In this document: positions 10,279-22,067 of the stretch, piece after piece
How positions within the stretch are numbered: position 1 is the stretch's first letter
Layout: each line of letters starts with the position of its first letter
NCBI GenBank assembly: GCA_963717725.1
Contig: CAVQWS010000003.1
Coordinates: forward strand, 310,001 to 374,000
DNA from: AC-32 sp963717725
GTDB taxonomy: Bacteria > Actinomycetota > Thermoleophilia > Gaiellales > Gaiellaceae
Direction of reading: 5' to 3'
DNA length: 64,000 nucleotides
Made by a program: the position numbers and the translations under genes
The notes under the pieces: generated by a model
Databases searched by the model: none
Told to the model about the DNA's origin: nothing
What the model saw: only the letters and a program-made list of their open reading frames with translations

Positions 10279-10953
10279 CTAGCGGACGACCCGCGCGAAC
10301 GTAATCACCTCGACTCGCCGCGCACCGGACTTGCGGAGCGCGCTCGCGGCGGCGTTCGCTGTCGAGCCGCTGGTGTAGACGTCGTCGACGAGCGCAACCC
10401 GGGACGGCGACTCGCCGGCAGGGGCGAACGCACCGCCGACGTTGCGACGGCGGTCGGCGAGTGTCAGCCCGCGCTGCCGCGAGGCTGGGCGCGTCCTGCC
10501 GAGCAGCGCGTGCACCGGCAGCGACCAGCGCCGGCCCAGCTCGCGCGCGAGCCGCTCGGCGGGATGGTGCCCGCGCTCGAGGCCGCGGGCGCGGTCGGAC
10601 GGGACGAACGCCAGCGCCGCAACGTCGGGCGCAGGCAAGGCGTCGGCCACGGCGTCGGCCGCCACGGCTGCAAGCGTTCGCAGGCCGCGCTCCTTCCACG
10701 CGCGCACGAGCTGCCGAACGGCCGGGTCGTACGCGACCGCCGCACGAGCCGAGGCGAATGCGAGTCGGCGGCCTGCGCACTCGCGGCACCGCTGGACCGG
10801 CCAGGCGGTCGGAGCGCCGCAGCGAGCACAGAGCGGCTCGGATAGCCGCGGGAGGGCGCCACGACAGGCCGGGCAGAGCTGCTCGCCGCCGGCGCCGCAG
10901 ACGACGCAGCGCACGGGCAGGATCAGGTCTAGGAGCTTCACGTCACACCACAC
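10279..10953 (-). CDS. comF: ComF family phosphoribosyltransferase-like protein
   Basis: ComF proteins are needed for natural DNA uptake in several bacteria; the exact step is unclear. The 224-aa protein begins with a four-cysteine zinc ribbon (CVVCGAGGEQLCPAC, then CARCGAP and CREC) and ends with a PRPP-binding signature (VALVDDVYTSGSTANA) of the type I phosphoribosyltransferase fold. GTG 10953 has a strong Shine-Dalgarno (GAGGAGG) 5 nt upstream. No other competence gene is in the window, so a role in DNA uptake or in nucleobase salvage is open. A phased GTGAC array lies 30-60 bp upstream. Confidence 0.88.
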   Translation of the reverse strand: MWCDVKLLDLILPVRCVVCGAGGEQLCPACRGALPRLSEPLCARCGAPTAWPVQRCRECAGRRLAFASARAAVAYDPAVRQLVRAWKERGLRTLAAVAADAVADALPAPDVAALAFVPSDRARGLERGHHPAERLARELGRRWSLPVHALLGRTRPASRQRGLTLADRRRNVGGAFAPAGESPSRVALVDDVYTSGSTANAAASALRKSGARRVEVITFARVVR

Positions 10954-10980
10954 TCACCTCCTCGGCGAGCGTAGAACCGC

Positions 10981-11012
10981 ACACGTCACGTGTCTGTGAC
11001 GACTCTGTGACG
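10981..11012. promoter_or_regulatory. 11-bp-phased GTGAC operator-like array before comF
   Basis: Half-sites GTCAC (10985-10989), GTGAC (10996-11000) and GTGAC (11007-11011) start exactly 11 bp apart, one helical turn. The first two form an inverted pair; the last two sit in a direct repeat CTGTGACG (10994 and 11005). A separate palindrome ACACGT-C-ACGTGT covers 10981-10993. It lies between the nucleotidyltransferase stop and comF. Confidence 0.5.
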
Positions 11013-11025
11013 GATGCGCGCCGGG

Positions 11026-11763
11026 TTACTCCCCGGACGAGAAGGCGTGGTCGGCCTCGGCCAGCGTCTCCGCCGAGCCGATGTCGTACCAGCGACCGGG
11101 CACCAGCCAGGCGTACACCGGCTCCCGCGGGTAGAGCCACTCCACGAGTCGCCCTGGCTGGTCGGGGTTGTTCCCCGCCTCGAGGTACTCGCGCACGCGC
11201 CACAGGGACTCGCGCGGGTAGAAGTAGAGCGCGATCCCGGTCAGGGTGCTGCGCGGGTGCTCGGGCTTCTCCTCGAAGTACGTCAGCCGGCCCTCGCCAT
11301 CTAGCTCGATCTCGTTGTAGCGGCGGATCGCCTCCAGGTCGCCGACGTCGTAGACGCCGAGCGCCGGCGCGCGCTTGGCCCGCCCGAACTCCGCGAATGG
11401 CGCCAGGCTCTCGCTGAAGAGGTTGTCGCCCGCGAGCACCAGCAGGTCGTCGTCGATCGCCGCACTGCGGATCGTCAGGTAGAGGTCGCCGATCGCGCCG
11501 AGCTTCGACTCCTCGTCGCCGGTTCCGTCGTCGACGATCTGCACCTCCTGGCCCTGCCACCCGGCCGCCCAGTCGCGGAAGGCGCCGGCGAACTTCGAGT
11601 TCGTGACCAGGTAGATCGCGTCCAGCCGCTCGACGCCCTGCAGCTGCAGGAGCAGGTGCTCGACCATCGGCCGCCCGCCGACCGGCAGCAGGGCCTTCGG
11701 CCGGTCGAGCGTCAGCGGGTAGAGCCGCGTGGCGTAACCAGCGGCGAGGATGACCGCCTTCAT
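11026..11763 (-). CDS. Nucleotidyltransferase, glucose-1-phosphate thymidylyl/uridylyltransferase type
   Basis: Couples a sugar-1-phosphate to an NTP to form an activated sugar. The start MKAVILAAGYATRLYPLT with PKALLPVGGRPM is the nucleotide-binding signature of the NTP_transferase family; AGDNLFS supplies the metal-binding Asp and VYDVGD/TGIALYFY are in the expected places. At 245 aa it is a bare catalytic domain without left-handed beta-helix. The substrate cannot be read from sequence. It follows ahcY on the same strand (16-nt gap) and a second nucleotidyltransferase plus UDP-glucose dehydrogenase lie nearby, suggesting surface polysaccharide or cell-wall sugar supply. Confidence 0.88.
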   Translation of the reverse strand: MKAVILAAGYATRLYPLTLDRPKALLPVGGRPMVEHLLLQLQGVERLDAIYLVTNSKFAGAFRDWAAGWQGQEVQIVDDGTGDEESKLGAIGDLYLTIRSAAIDDDLLVLAGDNLFSESLAPFAEFGRAKRAPALGVYDVGDLEAIRRYNEIELDGEGRLTYFEEKPEHPRSTLTGIALYFYPRESLWRVREYLEAGNNPDQPGRLVEWLYPREPVYAWLVPGRWYDIGSAETLAEADHAFSSGE

Positions 11764-11779
11764 ACGCGGTGTATCGGCG

Positions 11780-13048
<1,269 letters not shown>

Positions 13049-13068
13049 GTCGCTCCTTCAGTCTCGAT

Positions 13069-13392
13069 TTAGGCGGCCAGCAGCCGCTCGTGCTTGCGCT
13101 GCTCCCAGTCGAGCGCGCTCAGTTCGGTGCCCGCGAGCCACGAATCGACTGCCGCTCGCAGGTCTGGCTCGCGCCGCAGGCGCGCGGCGAACGAGAGCTC
13201 TCGGAGCTCGACGCGGAAGCGCCGCCGCAGCTCCTGCAGCGAGCGCAGCTGGTTCAGCTCGAGCAGGCCGTAGGTGCGGTAGCCGGAGCCAGTGCGCCGC
13301 GGGACGACGAGCCCCGCCCGCTCGAGGTAGCGCAGCATGCGCGGGGACCACCCCGTCTCACGCGCCGCCTGGCCCACTGTCGCCATTCGCAT
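13069..13392 (-). CDS. MerR-family transcriptional regulator
   Basis: Small 107-aa regulator with the MerR winged-helix start (ATVGQAARETGWSPRMLRYLERAGLV, shown in part) and the wing RTGSGYRTY, then a short helical tail. There are no effector-binding cysteines or extra C-terminal domain, so the signal is unknown. The start may be ATG 13392 or ATG 13386. TAAGGT is 6 nt before 13392, and a CACACGTGTG palindrome abuts that box, so autoregulation together with ahcY is plausible. Confidence 0.85.
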   Translation of the reverse strand: MRMATVGQAARETGWSPRMLRYLERAGLVVPRRTGSGYRTYGLLELNQLRSLQELRRRFRVELRELSFAARLRREPDLRAAVDSWLAGTELSALDWEQRKHERLLAA

Positions 13393-13398
13393 GGCACA

Positions 13399-13415
13399 AC
13401 CTTACCACACGTGTG
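13399..13415 (-). promoter_or_regulatory. merR-ahcY promoter with adjoining palindrome
   Basis: TAAGGT (13404-13399) lies 6 nt before the merR ATG; the 10-bp palindrome CACACGTGTG (13406-13415) sits 1 bp upstream of it, where MerR proteins normally bind (between -35 and -10). Confidence 0.45.
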
Positions 13416-13838
13416 TCAGGCTTCGCTCGTACCCTCGCGCCCGTAGTCGTCTTCGAGCCGCACGATGTCGTCGAGCTGCGGCGTCGAGACCTCGATGATG
13501 GTGGTGTCCTCGAGCGCGGTCATGCGGTGCACGGTTCCGGGCGGGAAGTGGAAGGCCGCGCCCGGGCCGACGACTTCGCTGTTCAGCATCCGCTCGCCGG
13601 GCGCGCCGAGCACGAGCTGCGCGCGGCCCTCTAGCAGGTACCAGGCCTCGTCCTTTTCCTTGTGGAACTGGAGGCTGAGTGACTGGCCCGCACGGACGAA
13701 GAGGATCTTGCCGGCGTAGTGGCCGGTCTTCGACCAGATCAGCTCATGGCCCCAGGGCTTGTCCACCTTCTCGGGCTCCGACGCAAACCTGTCGAGCCCG
13801 CCGAGGTTCGGTGAAGTCAAGTGATCGTGCCCGGCCAC
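13416..13838 (-). CDS. Cupin-fold protein, mannose-6-phosphate isomerase C-terminal type
   Basis: 140 aa, one cupin barrel. The motif LQFHKEKDEAWYLLEG contains the first metal-binding His/Glu set and PPGTVHRMTA the second His. The start VDKPWGHELIW is typical of the phosphomannose isomerase-type/GDP-mannose pyrophosphorylase C-terminal cupins. It may isomerise or bind a sugar phosphate; the sugar-nucleotide genes next to it support that, but no substrate can be named. GTG 13838 is used. The stop is within 25 nt of merR. Confidence 0.8.
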   Translation of the reverse strand: MAGHDHLTSPNLGGLDRFASEPEKVDKPWGHELIWSKTGHYAGKILFVRAGQSLSLQFHKEKDEAWYLLEGRAQLVLGAPGERMLNSEVVGPGAAFHFPPGTVHRMTALEDTTIIEVSTPQLDDIVRLEDDYGREGTSEA

Positions 13839-13865
13839 GAGCCGCGCGAACCTACCACCATGCGA

Positions 13866-14555
13866 CTACTCGGGCCACCCCGGGTGGTCGGCGAGGTACT
13901 CGTTCGCCACCCGCAGGTCCTTCGGAGTGTTGACGGTCAGCCAGATTCCTTCGTGCCGCAGCGCGCGCAGCCGGCCCTCCGCAGCTAGCTCGGGGAAGTT
14001 GGTCGTCTCGTGGTCGCCGCGCTCCGGGAAGCGCTCGAGCGCCTCCTCGCCGAGGGCGTAGATGCCGCAACTGACCCACTGGTCGAGCCGCGGGGCCTCG
14101 CGGAAACCCGTCACCAGGTCGTCGTCGAGGTCGACCACGCCGAAGGGCGAGCGCAGCGGGACGACGGTGATCGTCGCGGCGGCGCCGCGTTCGCGATGGA
14201 GCGCGAGCAGCCGCGAGAAGTCGACGTCCACCAGCTCGTCGCCATTGAGCGCGAACAGATCGCCCTGCTCGCGCCGCGCCTGCGCCGCGAAGCGGATCCC
14301 TCCGCCCCGCCCCAGCGGCTCGGGCTCGGGGACGGCCACGACCTCCGGGCCGATCCCGCCGAGGGCCGTCTCGAAGGCGCCTTCGTGGCCGGCCGCGCAG
14401 CTGACCAGCACGCGCGTGACGCCCGCCGCTGCAAGCTGTTCGACCTGGTAGGCGGCCAGTGGCCGCCCGGCCAGCTCGATCAGTGCCTTGGGACGGCCGC
14501 CCGCGGCCTCGCCAAGGCGCTCGGCCTTCCCGCCCGCCAGGATGATCGCTTCCAC
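13866..14555 (-). CDS. Sugar-phosphate nucleotidyltransferase (mannose-1-phosphate guanylyltransferase-like)
   Basis: 229 aa with the NTP_transferase start (VEAIILAGGKAERLG; PKALIELAGRPLA) and the catalytic/metal Asp in LFALNGDELVDVDF. The start is GTG 14555, sharing one base with the TAG stop of the dehydrogenase gene (TAGTG), so the two are coupled; longer frames upstream are only an artefact of the overlap. It resembles D-glycero-manno-heptose/mannose-1-phosphate nucleotidyltransferases. With the cupin and UDP-glucose dehydrogenase it forms a sugar-nucleotide block. Confidence 0.85.
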   Translation of the reverse strand: MEAIILAGGKAERLGEAAGGRPKALIELAGRPLAAYQVEQLAAAGVTRVLVSCAAGHEGAFETALGGIGPEVVAVPEPEPLGRGGGIRFAAQARREQGDLFALNGDELVDVDFSRLLALHRERGAAATITVVPLRSPFGVVDLDDDLVTGFREAPRLDQWVSCGIYALGEEALERFPERGDHETTNFPELAAEGRLRALRHEGIWLTVNTPKDLRVANEYLADHPGWPE

Positions 14556-15886
14556 TAACGCTCGAGCTCGTGTTCGCGCTCTTCGGTCTCCGGCAGCGCG
14601 GCGAGCGGCGAGGCGGCGCGGCCGATGCCTTCGTAGGCGAAGCCGGCACCACGGACCTGTTCCGGGTCGAGCAGGTTTCGCCCGTCGACGATCAGCGGCC
14701 GCCTCATCGCCTGCCGCACGTCCTCGTTGGCCAGCTCGCGCAACTCGTCCCATTCGGTCACGACCACGGCGGCGTCCGCGCCGGAGACCGCGTCGAGCAC
14801 GCTGTCGCAGAAGGTGACGCCCTGGAGCAGCCGGCGCGCGTCGGCGACCGGGTCCCAGGCGCGCACCTCCGCGCCCTCGGCCAGCAGCCGCGAGGCCAGC
14901 ACGAGCGACGGGGCCTCGCGCAGGTCGTCGGTGTTGGGCTTGAACGCGAGCCCGAGCAGCGCGATCGTCTTGCCGCGCAGCTTGCCGAGGTGCTTCTCGA
15001 GCTTCCCGACGACGCGCCGCTTCTGCAGCTCGTTCACCTCGATCACGGCGCTCAGGAGCTGGAAGTGGTAGCCCGAGTTCGACGCGAGCTGCTTCAGCGC
15101 GACGCCGTCCTTCGGGAAGCAGGAGCCGCCCCAGCCGATCCCGGCGCGCAGGAAGTGCGGCCCGAGCCGGTGGTCGAGGCCGACGCCCTCGGCGACCTTG
15201 ACCACGTCCGCGCCGGTCGCCTCGCAGACGTTCGCGATCTCGTTGATGAAGCTGATCCGGGTCATCAGGAAGGCGTTCGCGGCGAGCTTGATCATCTCGG
15301 CCGAGGCGACATCGGCGTCCACGACCGTCGTCTCGAGCGGTTCGTAGAGCGAAACGATCGTCTTCGCGTCGGCCTCGGTGAACGCTCCGACGACGACGCG
15401 GTCCGGCTCCATGAAGTCTCGAACGGCGTTGCCCTCGGCCAGGAACTCGGGGTTCGAGACGTAGCCGACGTGCGCCAGCCCACGCGCGTCGAGGGCGGCG
15501 CGCACCTTCTCACCGGTGCCGACCGGGACGGTGCTCTTCATCACCAGTAGCGCCCGCTCCTCGAGCGCCGGCAGCTGGTCGACCACGCTCCAGACCGCGG
15601 ACAGGTCTGCGTCGCCCGAATAGGTCGGCGGGGTGCCGACGCAGACGAAGAGCACGGGCGCATCGACCACGTCGTCGAGCTCGAGCGTGAAGGCCAGGCG
15701 CTCGCGATTGCGCTCCAGCAGCTCCTCGAGGCCCGGCTCGTGGAACGGCACGCGGCCCGACTGCAGCGCCTCGATCCGCTCCGGCACGACGTCGCGGATC
15801 ACGACCTCGTGGCCGAGCTCTGCGAAGCACGCGCCCGTCACGAGACCGACCCAGCCGGCCCCGAAGATGCCGATTTTCGGCTTCAC
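14555..15886 (-). CDS. ugd: UDP-glucose/GDP-mannose 6-dehydrogenase family
   Basis: Oxidises a nucleotide sugar (probably UDP-glucose) to the uronic acid with two NAD. Visible: NAD Rossmann GIFGAGWVGLVTGACFAELG, conserved Thr/Lys region (MKSTVPVGTGEKV), FLAEGNAVRDFMEPDRVV, Lys in KLAANAFLMTRISFINEIA, and the catalytic Cys in GGSCFPKD, all in the proper order over 443 aa. GTG 15886 starts the protein 11 nt after the LCP gene stop. The product would supply uronic acid for a cell-surface polymer. Confidence 0.94.
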   Translation of the reverse strand: MKPKIGIFGAGWVGLVTGACFAELGHEVVIRDVVPERIEALQSGRVPFHEPGLEELLERNRERLAFTLELDDVVDAPVLFVCVGTPPTYSGDADLSAVWSVVDQLPALEERALLVMKSTVPVGTGEKVRAALDARGLAHVGYVSNPEFLAEGNAVRDFMEPDRVVVGAFTEADAKTIVSLYEPLETTVVDADVASAEMIKLAANAFLMTRISFINEIANVCEATGADVVKVAEGVGLDHRLGPHFLRAGIGWGGSCFPKDGVALKQLASNSGYHFQLLSAVIEVNELQKRRVVGKLEKHLGKLRGKTIALLGLAFKPNTDDLREAPSLVLASRLLAEGAEVRAWDPVADARRLLQGVTFCDSVLDAVSGADAAVVVTEWDELRELANEDVRQAMRRPLIVDGRNLLDPEQVRGAGFAYEGIGRAASPLAALPETEEREHELER

Positions 15887-15897
15887 GGGCGAGGAGC

Positions 15898-17853
15898 CTA
15901 CCGGGGCAGTGGCCGCAGCCCGCGCGCGATCGTGAGCATTGTCTCGTTCGAGAGCGAGTCGAGCAGCGTGTTCACGACCCAGTAGGTGGCGCCGTTGTCG
16001 CGCAGCACGACCATGTGCAGGTGCGAGCCCGTGTAGTAGAGGTCGAAGTCGCGTCCGTTGATGCGCTGGGAGACGCTTTTGTCGTCGAGGATGGGCGCGT
16101 CGGCCCAGCGCGTCTCCTGGATGCCCCAGTACTCGTTGCCGCCCTTGCGGAAGGTCAGCCGCAGCGTCGGCTGGTCGCCGAGCGGATAGATCCGGACCGG
16201 TGTCTCGCCATAGCCGGTGTCCAGGTTGGAGGAGCTCTCGAGCTTCGTCGGGTACTCGAGCGTGAACGGCAGCCGCTTGCGCAGCTTGAACAGCGTCGAG
16301 CGAGTCGCCTCCGGATCGCTGCGCACCTGCGCGGGCTGCCGCGTCGGTGCGGTCGGGATCACGACGGGCGTGAGCGCGCCGTGGAAGGTCGAGCCCACGA
16401 TCACGGTCAGCAGCGCCCCGTTCGCGAGCGCCCTGAGCTGCGCCGGCAGCGGCTCGACGTCGGCGCTCCCGATCAGCTTCGAGACCTGCTGCGCGGCGAC
16501 CTTCCCGTTCGCCGCGCGCGCGGGGTCGTAGTAGACCTTCGAGTGGAAGTAGTTCCAGTTCGGCGCGTTGGCCGGCTGGCCGTTGGCCGGCGTGACCGCG
16601 ACGTAACCCTTCTGCCCGAGCAGGTAGCTCGCGTTCCCGGCCGAGCCCGCAACGCCGTTGCCGTTCAGCACGGTCAGCGTCACCTGCCGCGGCGGGATCG
16701 TGCGCTTCCGCGCCGGAAGCTTGTGCCCGAGCGCCACGGCCGTCGCGGTCGAGGCCTCGCCGACGTCCGGGTTGAGGAACTGCTGCACAGCGTTGGTGAT
16801 GTTGCTCTGGTCGGTGGCGAGTTCGTTCTGGCCGAAGATGTTCTGGATCTTCACCTGGAAGACGTGGCCGTGCGGGAGGTTGTACGCGAACGAGGCGTAT
16901 TTCTTGATGTCGCTGAGGTTGACCGCCCGCCCGCCGCGCTCCACCTCCATGTAGTGGTTCTGCGTGACCGTGTTGACGATCCCGAGCACGGTCGAGAGAC
17001 CGAGCGACTTGGCCACCTGCTGGCGCGCGGCTCCGACGAACAGCTGCTGGCGCGCGAGCCGGTAGAGGTCGGAGTCGGTGTGCCGGAAGCGGACGAAGTC
17101 GAGCGCCTGCTTGCCCGTCAGGTGCTGGTAACCCGGCTGCAGGTTGATGTTCGCGTAGTCGGTCCCGGAGGTGCCGACGTTCTTGTTGTAGTAGCGGCGG
17201 TCGACGTCGAGCCAGACCCCACCGAGCTTGTTCACAACGCCGATGAAGCCGAGGAAGTTGATCGGGATCAGGTAGTTGATCGGCAGGTTCGTCAGGTGCC
17301 GCACCGTCTCGAGCGCGCCGCCGATCCCGCAGTACGCGTAGGCGCTGTTGATCCGGCCGGTGCCGTACCCGACGTCGGCCCCGCCGCCCTTGCGCGGGCA
17401 GTAGATCGGGACCTGCAGGTCACGCGGGAACGAGAGCATCGAGATCGTGTTGGTGACCGGGTCGGCGCGGATCAGCATCATCGTGTCCGAGCGCGAGGGC
17501 GAAGTGCCGTCGCCGGCGCGATGGTCGTAGCCGAGCACGAGCGCGATCGCCGCTGACTTGGGTGGGTCGAGCCGTGCCTGAGTCTGCTGGCCCTCGGCCG
17601 AGGTCGGCCGGAGCAGGGCCACGCTCTCGTGCGCCCAGAGGTAGAAGCCGCCGACCACGCCGACCACGACGACGGCGAGGGCCATGCCCACCCAGGCGAG
17701 AAAGCGGCCGACCTTCGTCGCCACGCCCCGCTGCGGCGGCGGTGGCTGGCGGTAGAGCGTCACCGGCGTCAGCGCGCCGGGAGGCAGAACCGCGTGGCCG
17801 TTGCCGTTGAGCGCGGCTCCGCGGCCGATTCCTTTCTTGAGAGTGGTCCGCAT
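15898..17853 (-). CDS. LytR-CpsA-Psr (LCP) family cell-wall ligase with extra C-terminal domain
   Basis: LCP proteins transfer polyprenyl-linked glycopolymers onto peptidoglycan. A cytoplasmic N-terminus with a Pro-rich stretch precedes one membrane helix (about 50-72), then the LCP domain with the conserved pyrophosphate-contacting Arg/Asp region (SRSDTMML; SFPRDLQVPI) and FRHTDSDLYRLARQQ. A LytR_C domain follows (LTVLNGNGVAGSAGNA). Residues about 520-651 form a further domain I do not recognise (TLEYPTKLESSS to the end), unusual for LCP proteins. The ATG lies 2 nt after the T-run of the metH terminator, so no Shine-Dalgarno exists; GTG at 17763 is an alternative start. Neighbouring sugar-nucleotide genes fit its role. 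Confidence 0.9.
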   Translation of the reverse strand: MRTTLKKGIGRGAALNGNGHAVLPPGALTPVTLYRQPPPPQRGVATKVGRFLAWVGMALAVVVVGVVGGFYLWAHESVALLRPTSAEGQQTQARLDPPKSAAIALVLGYDHRAGDGTSPSRSDTMMLIRADPVTNTISMLSFPRDLQVPIYCPRKGGGADVGYGTGRINSAYAYCGIGGALETVRHLTNLPINYLIPINFLGFIGVVNKLGGVWLDVDRRYYNKNVGTSGTDYANINLQPGYQHLTGKQALDFVRFRHTDSDLYRLARQQLFVGAARQQVAKSLGLSTVLGIVNTVTQNHYMEVERGGRAVNLSDIKKYASFAYNLPHGHVFQVKIQNIFGQNELATDQSNITNAVQQFLNPDVGEASTATAVALGHKLPARKRTIPPRQVTLTVLNGNGVAGSAGNASYLLGQKGYVAVTPANGQPANAPNWNYFHSKVYYDPARAANGKVAAQQVSKLIGSADVEPLPAQLRALANGALLTVIVGSTFHGALTPVVIPTAPTRQPAQVRSDPEATRSTLFKLRKRLPFTLEYPTKLESSSNLDTGYGETPVRIYPLGDQPTLRLTFRKGGNEYWGIQETRWADAPILDDKSVSQRINGRDFDLYYTGSHLHMVVLRDNGATYWVVNTLLDSLSNETMLTIARGLRPLPR

Positions 17854-17855
17854 CG

Positions 17856-17881
17856 AAAAAAGAACGCCGTAGAAGGCGTTC
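17856..17881 (-). terminator. Intrinsic terminator of metH
   Basis: On the minus strand GAACGCC-TTCTAC-GGCGTTC followed by TTTTTT: a 7-bp stem, 6-nt loop and six T. It lies 33 nt past the metH stop and its T-run ends 2 nt before the ATG of the LCP gene. Confidence 0.9.
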
Positions 17882-17914
17882 GCCGCCAGTCAGGATAGCC
17901 GACGCTTCGGGCGA

Positions 17915-21523
<3,609 letters not shown>

Positions 21524-21544
21524 ACCGTTCGGCTCCTTGCCCAA

Positions 21545-21644
21545 GGGCCACGAGAGCCGGATGCTCGCGGGCTCTTTAGGCGTTTGGTAACCCGGTCGCC
21601 AAGCTGCCTTTCAAAGCTTTCCGGGGGTTAAAAGCCTAGCAGCC
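21545..21644 (-). other. Structured leader between atpC and metH
   Basis: 100 nt with several complementary segments on the minus strand: CCGGG with CCCGG, AAGGCTGC with GCAGCTT (one bulge), CTAGGC with GCCTA, and AGAGCC with GGCTCT just before metH. It may be the atp-operon terminator region, or a regulatory leader. I checked by eye for cobalamin, SAM-I, SAM-IV, SAH and THF riboswitch cores and recognised none. Confidence 0.3.
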
Positions 21645-22067
21645 TTACCCGGTTCCGCCGGAAACCGCGAGCTGGTTCTCCGCGTGCCGGATGCGCTGCT
21701 CGAGCTGCCAGCGGTCGGCGTCCGACTCGCCCTGCTCGACACGCTCGAGCTCGGCGCGCGCCGTCTCGAGCTGCTCCTGGGCGCGCGCCTTGTCGATGTG
21801 CTTGGCGTCGACGGCATCGTCCACGAGCGCCAGCGCGCGGTCCTGCTCGACCTTGAAGAAGCCGGGGCCGGTCGCGAACTCGACGATGTCCTGGGCGGCA
21901 CGGTTGCGGTAGATCCGCGTCGATCCGGCCCTCAACATCGCCACCAGCGGCGCGTGGCGCGCCAGCACGCCGATCTCGCCGGCCTCGCCGGGCACGACGA
22001 TCATCTCGACCTCGCCCTCGAACGCCGCGCCCTCGGGCGTGACGAGCGATACCTCGAAGGTGGCCAC
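21645..22067 (-). CDS. atpC: ATP synthase F1 epsilon subunit
   Basis: Central-stalk subunit that couples rotation and inhibits ATP hydrolysis. 140 aa: N-terminal beta-sandwich (FEVSLVTPEGAAFEGEVEMI; VPGEAGEIGVLARHAPLVAM) and C-terminal helical hairpin. GTG 22067 shares one base with the atpD stop (TAGTG). It is separated from the other atp genes by the opp cluster. Confidence 0.95.
   Translation of the reverse strand: MATFEVSLVTPEGAAFEGEVEMIVVPGEAGEIGVLARHAPLVAMLRAGSTRIYRNRAAQDIVEFATGPGFFKVEQDRALALVDDAVDAKHIDKARAQEQLETARAELERVEQGESDADRWQLEQRIRHAENQLAVSGGTG

Noticed and set aside
21545..21644. Cobalamin or SAM riboswitch upstream of metH
   Set aside because: None of the conserved cores of those classes was recognised on reading the strand.
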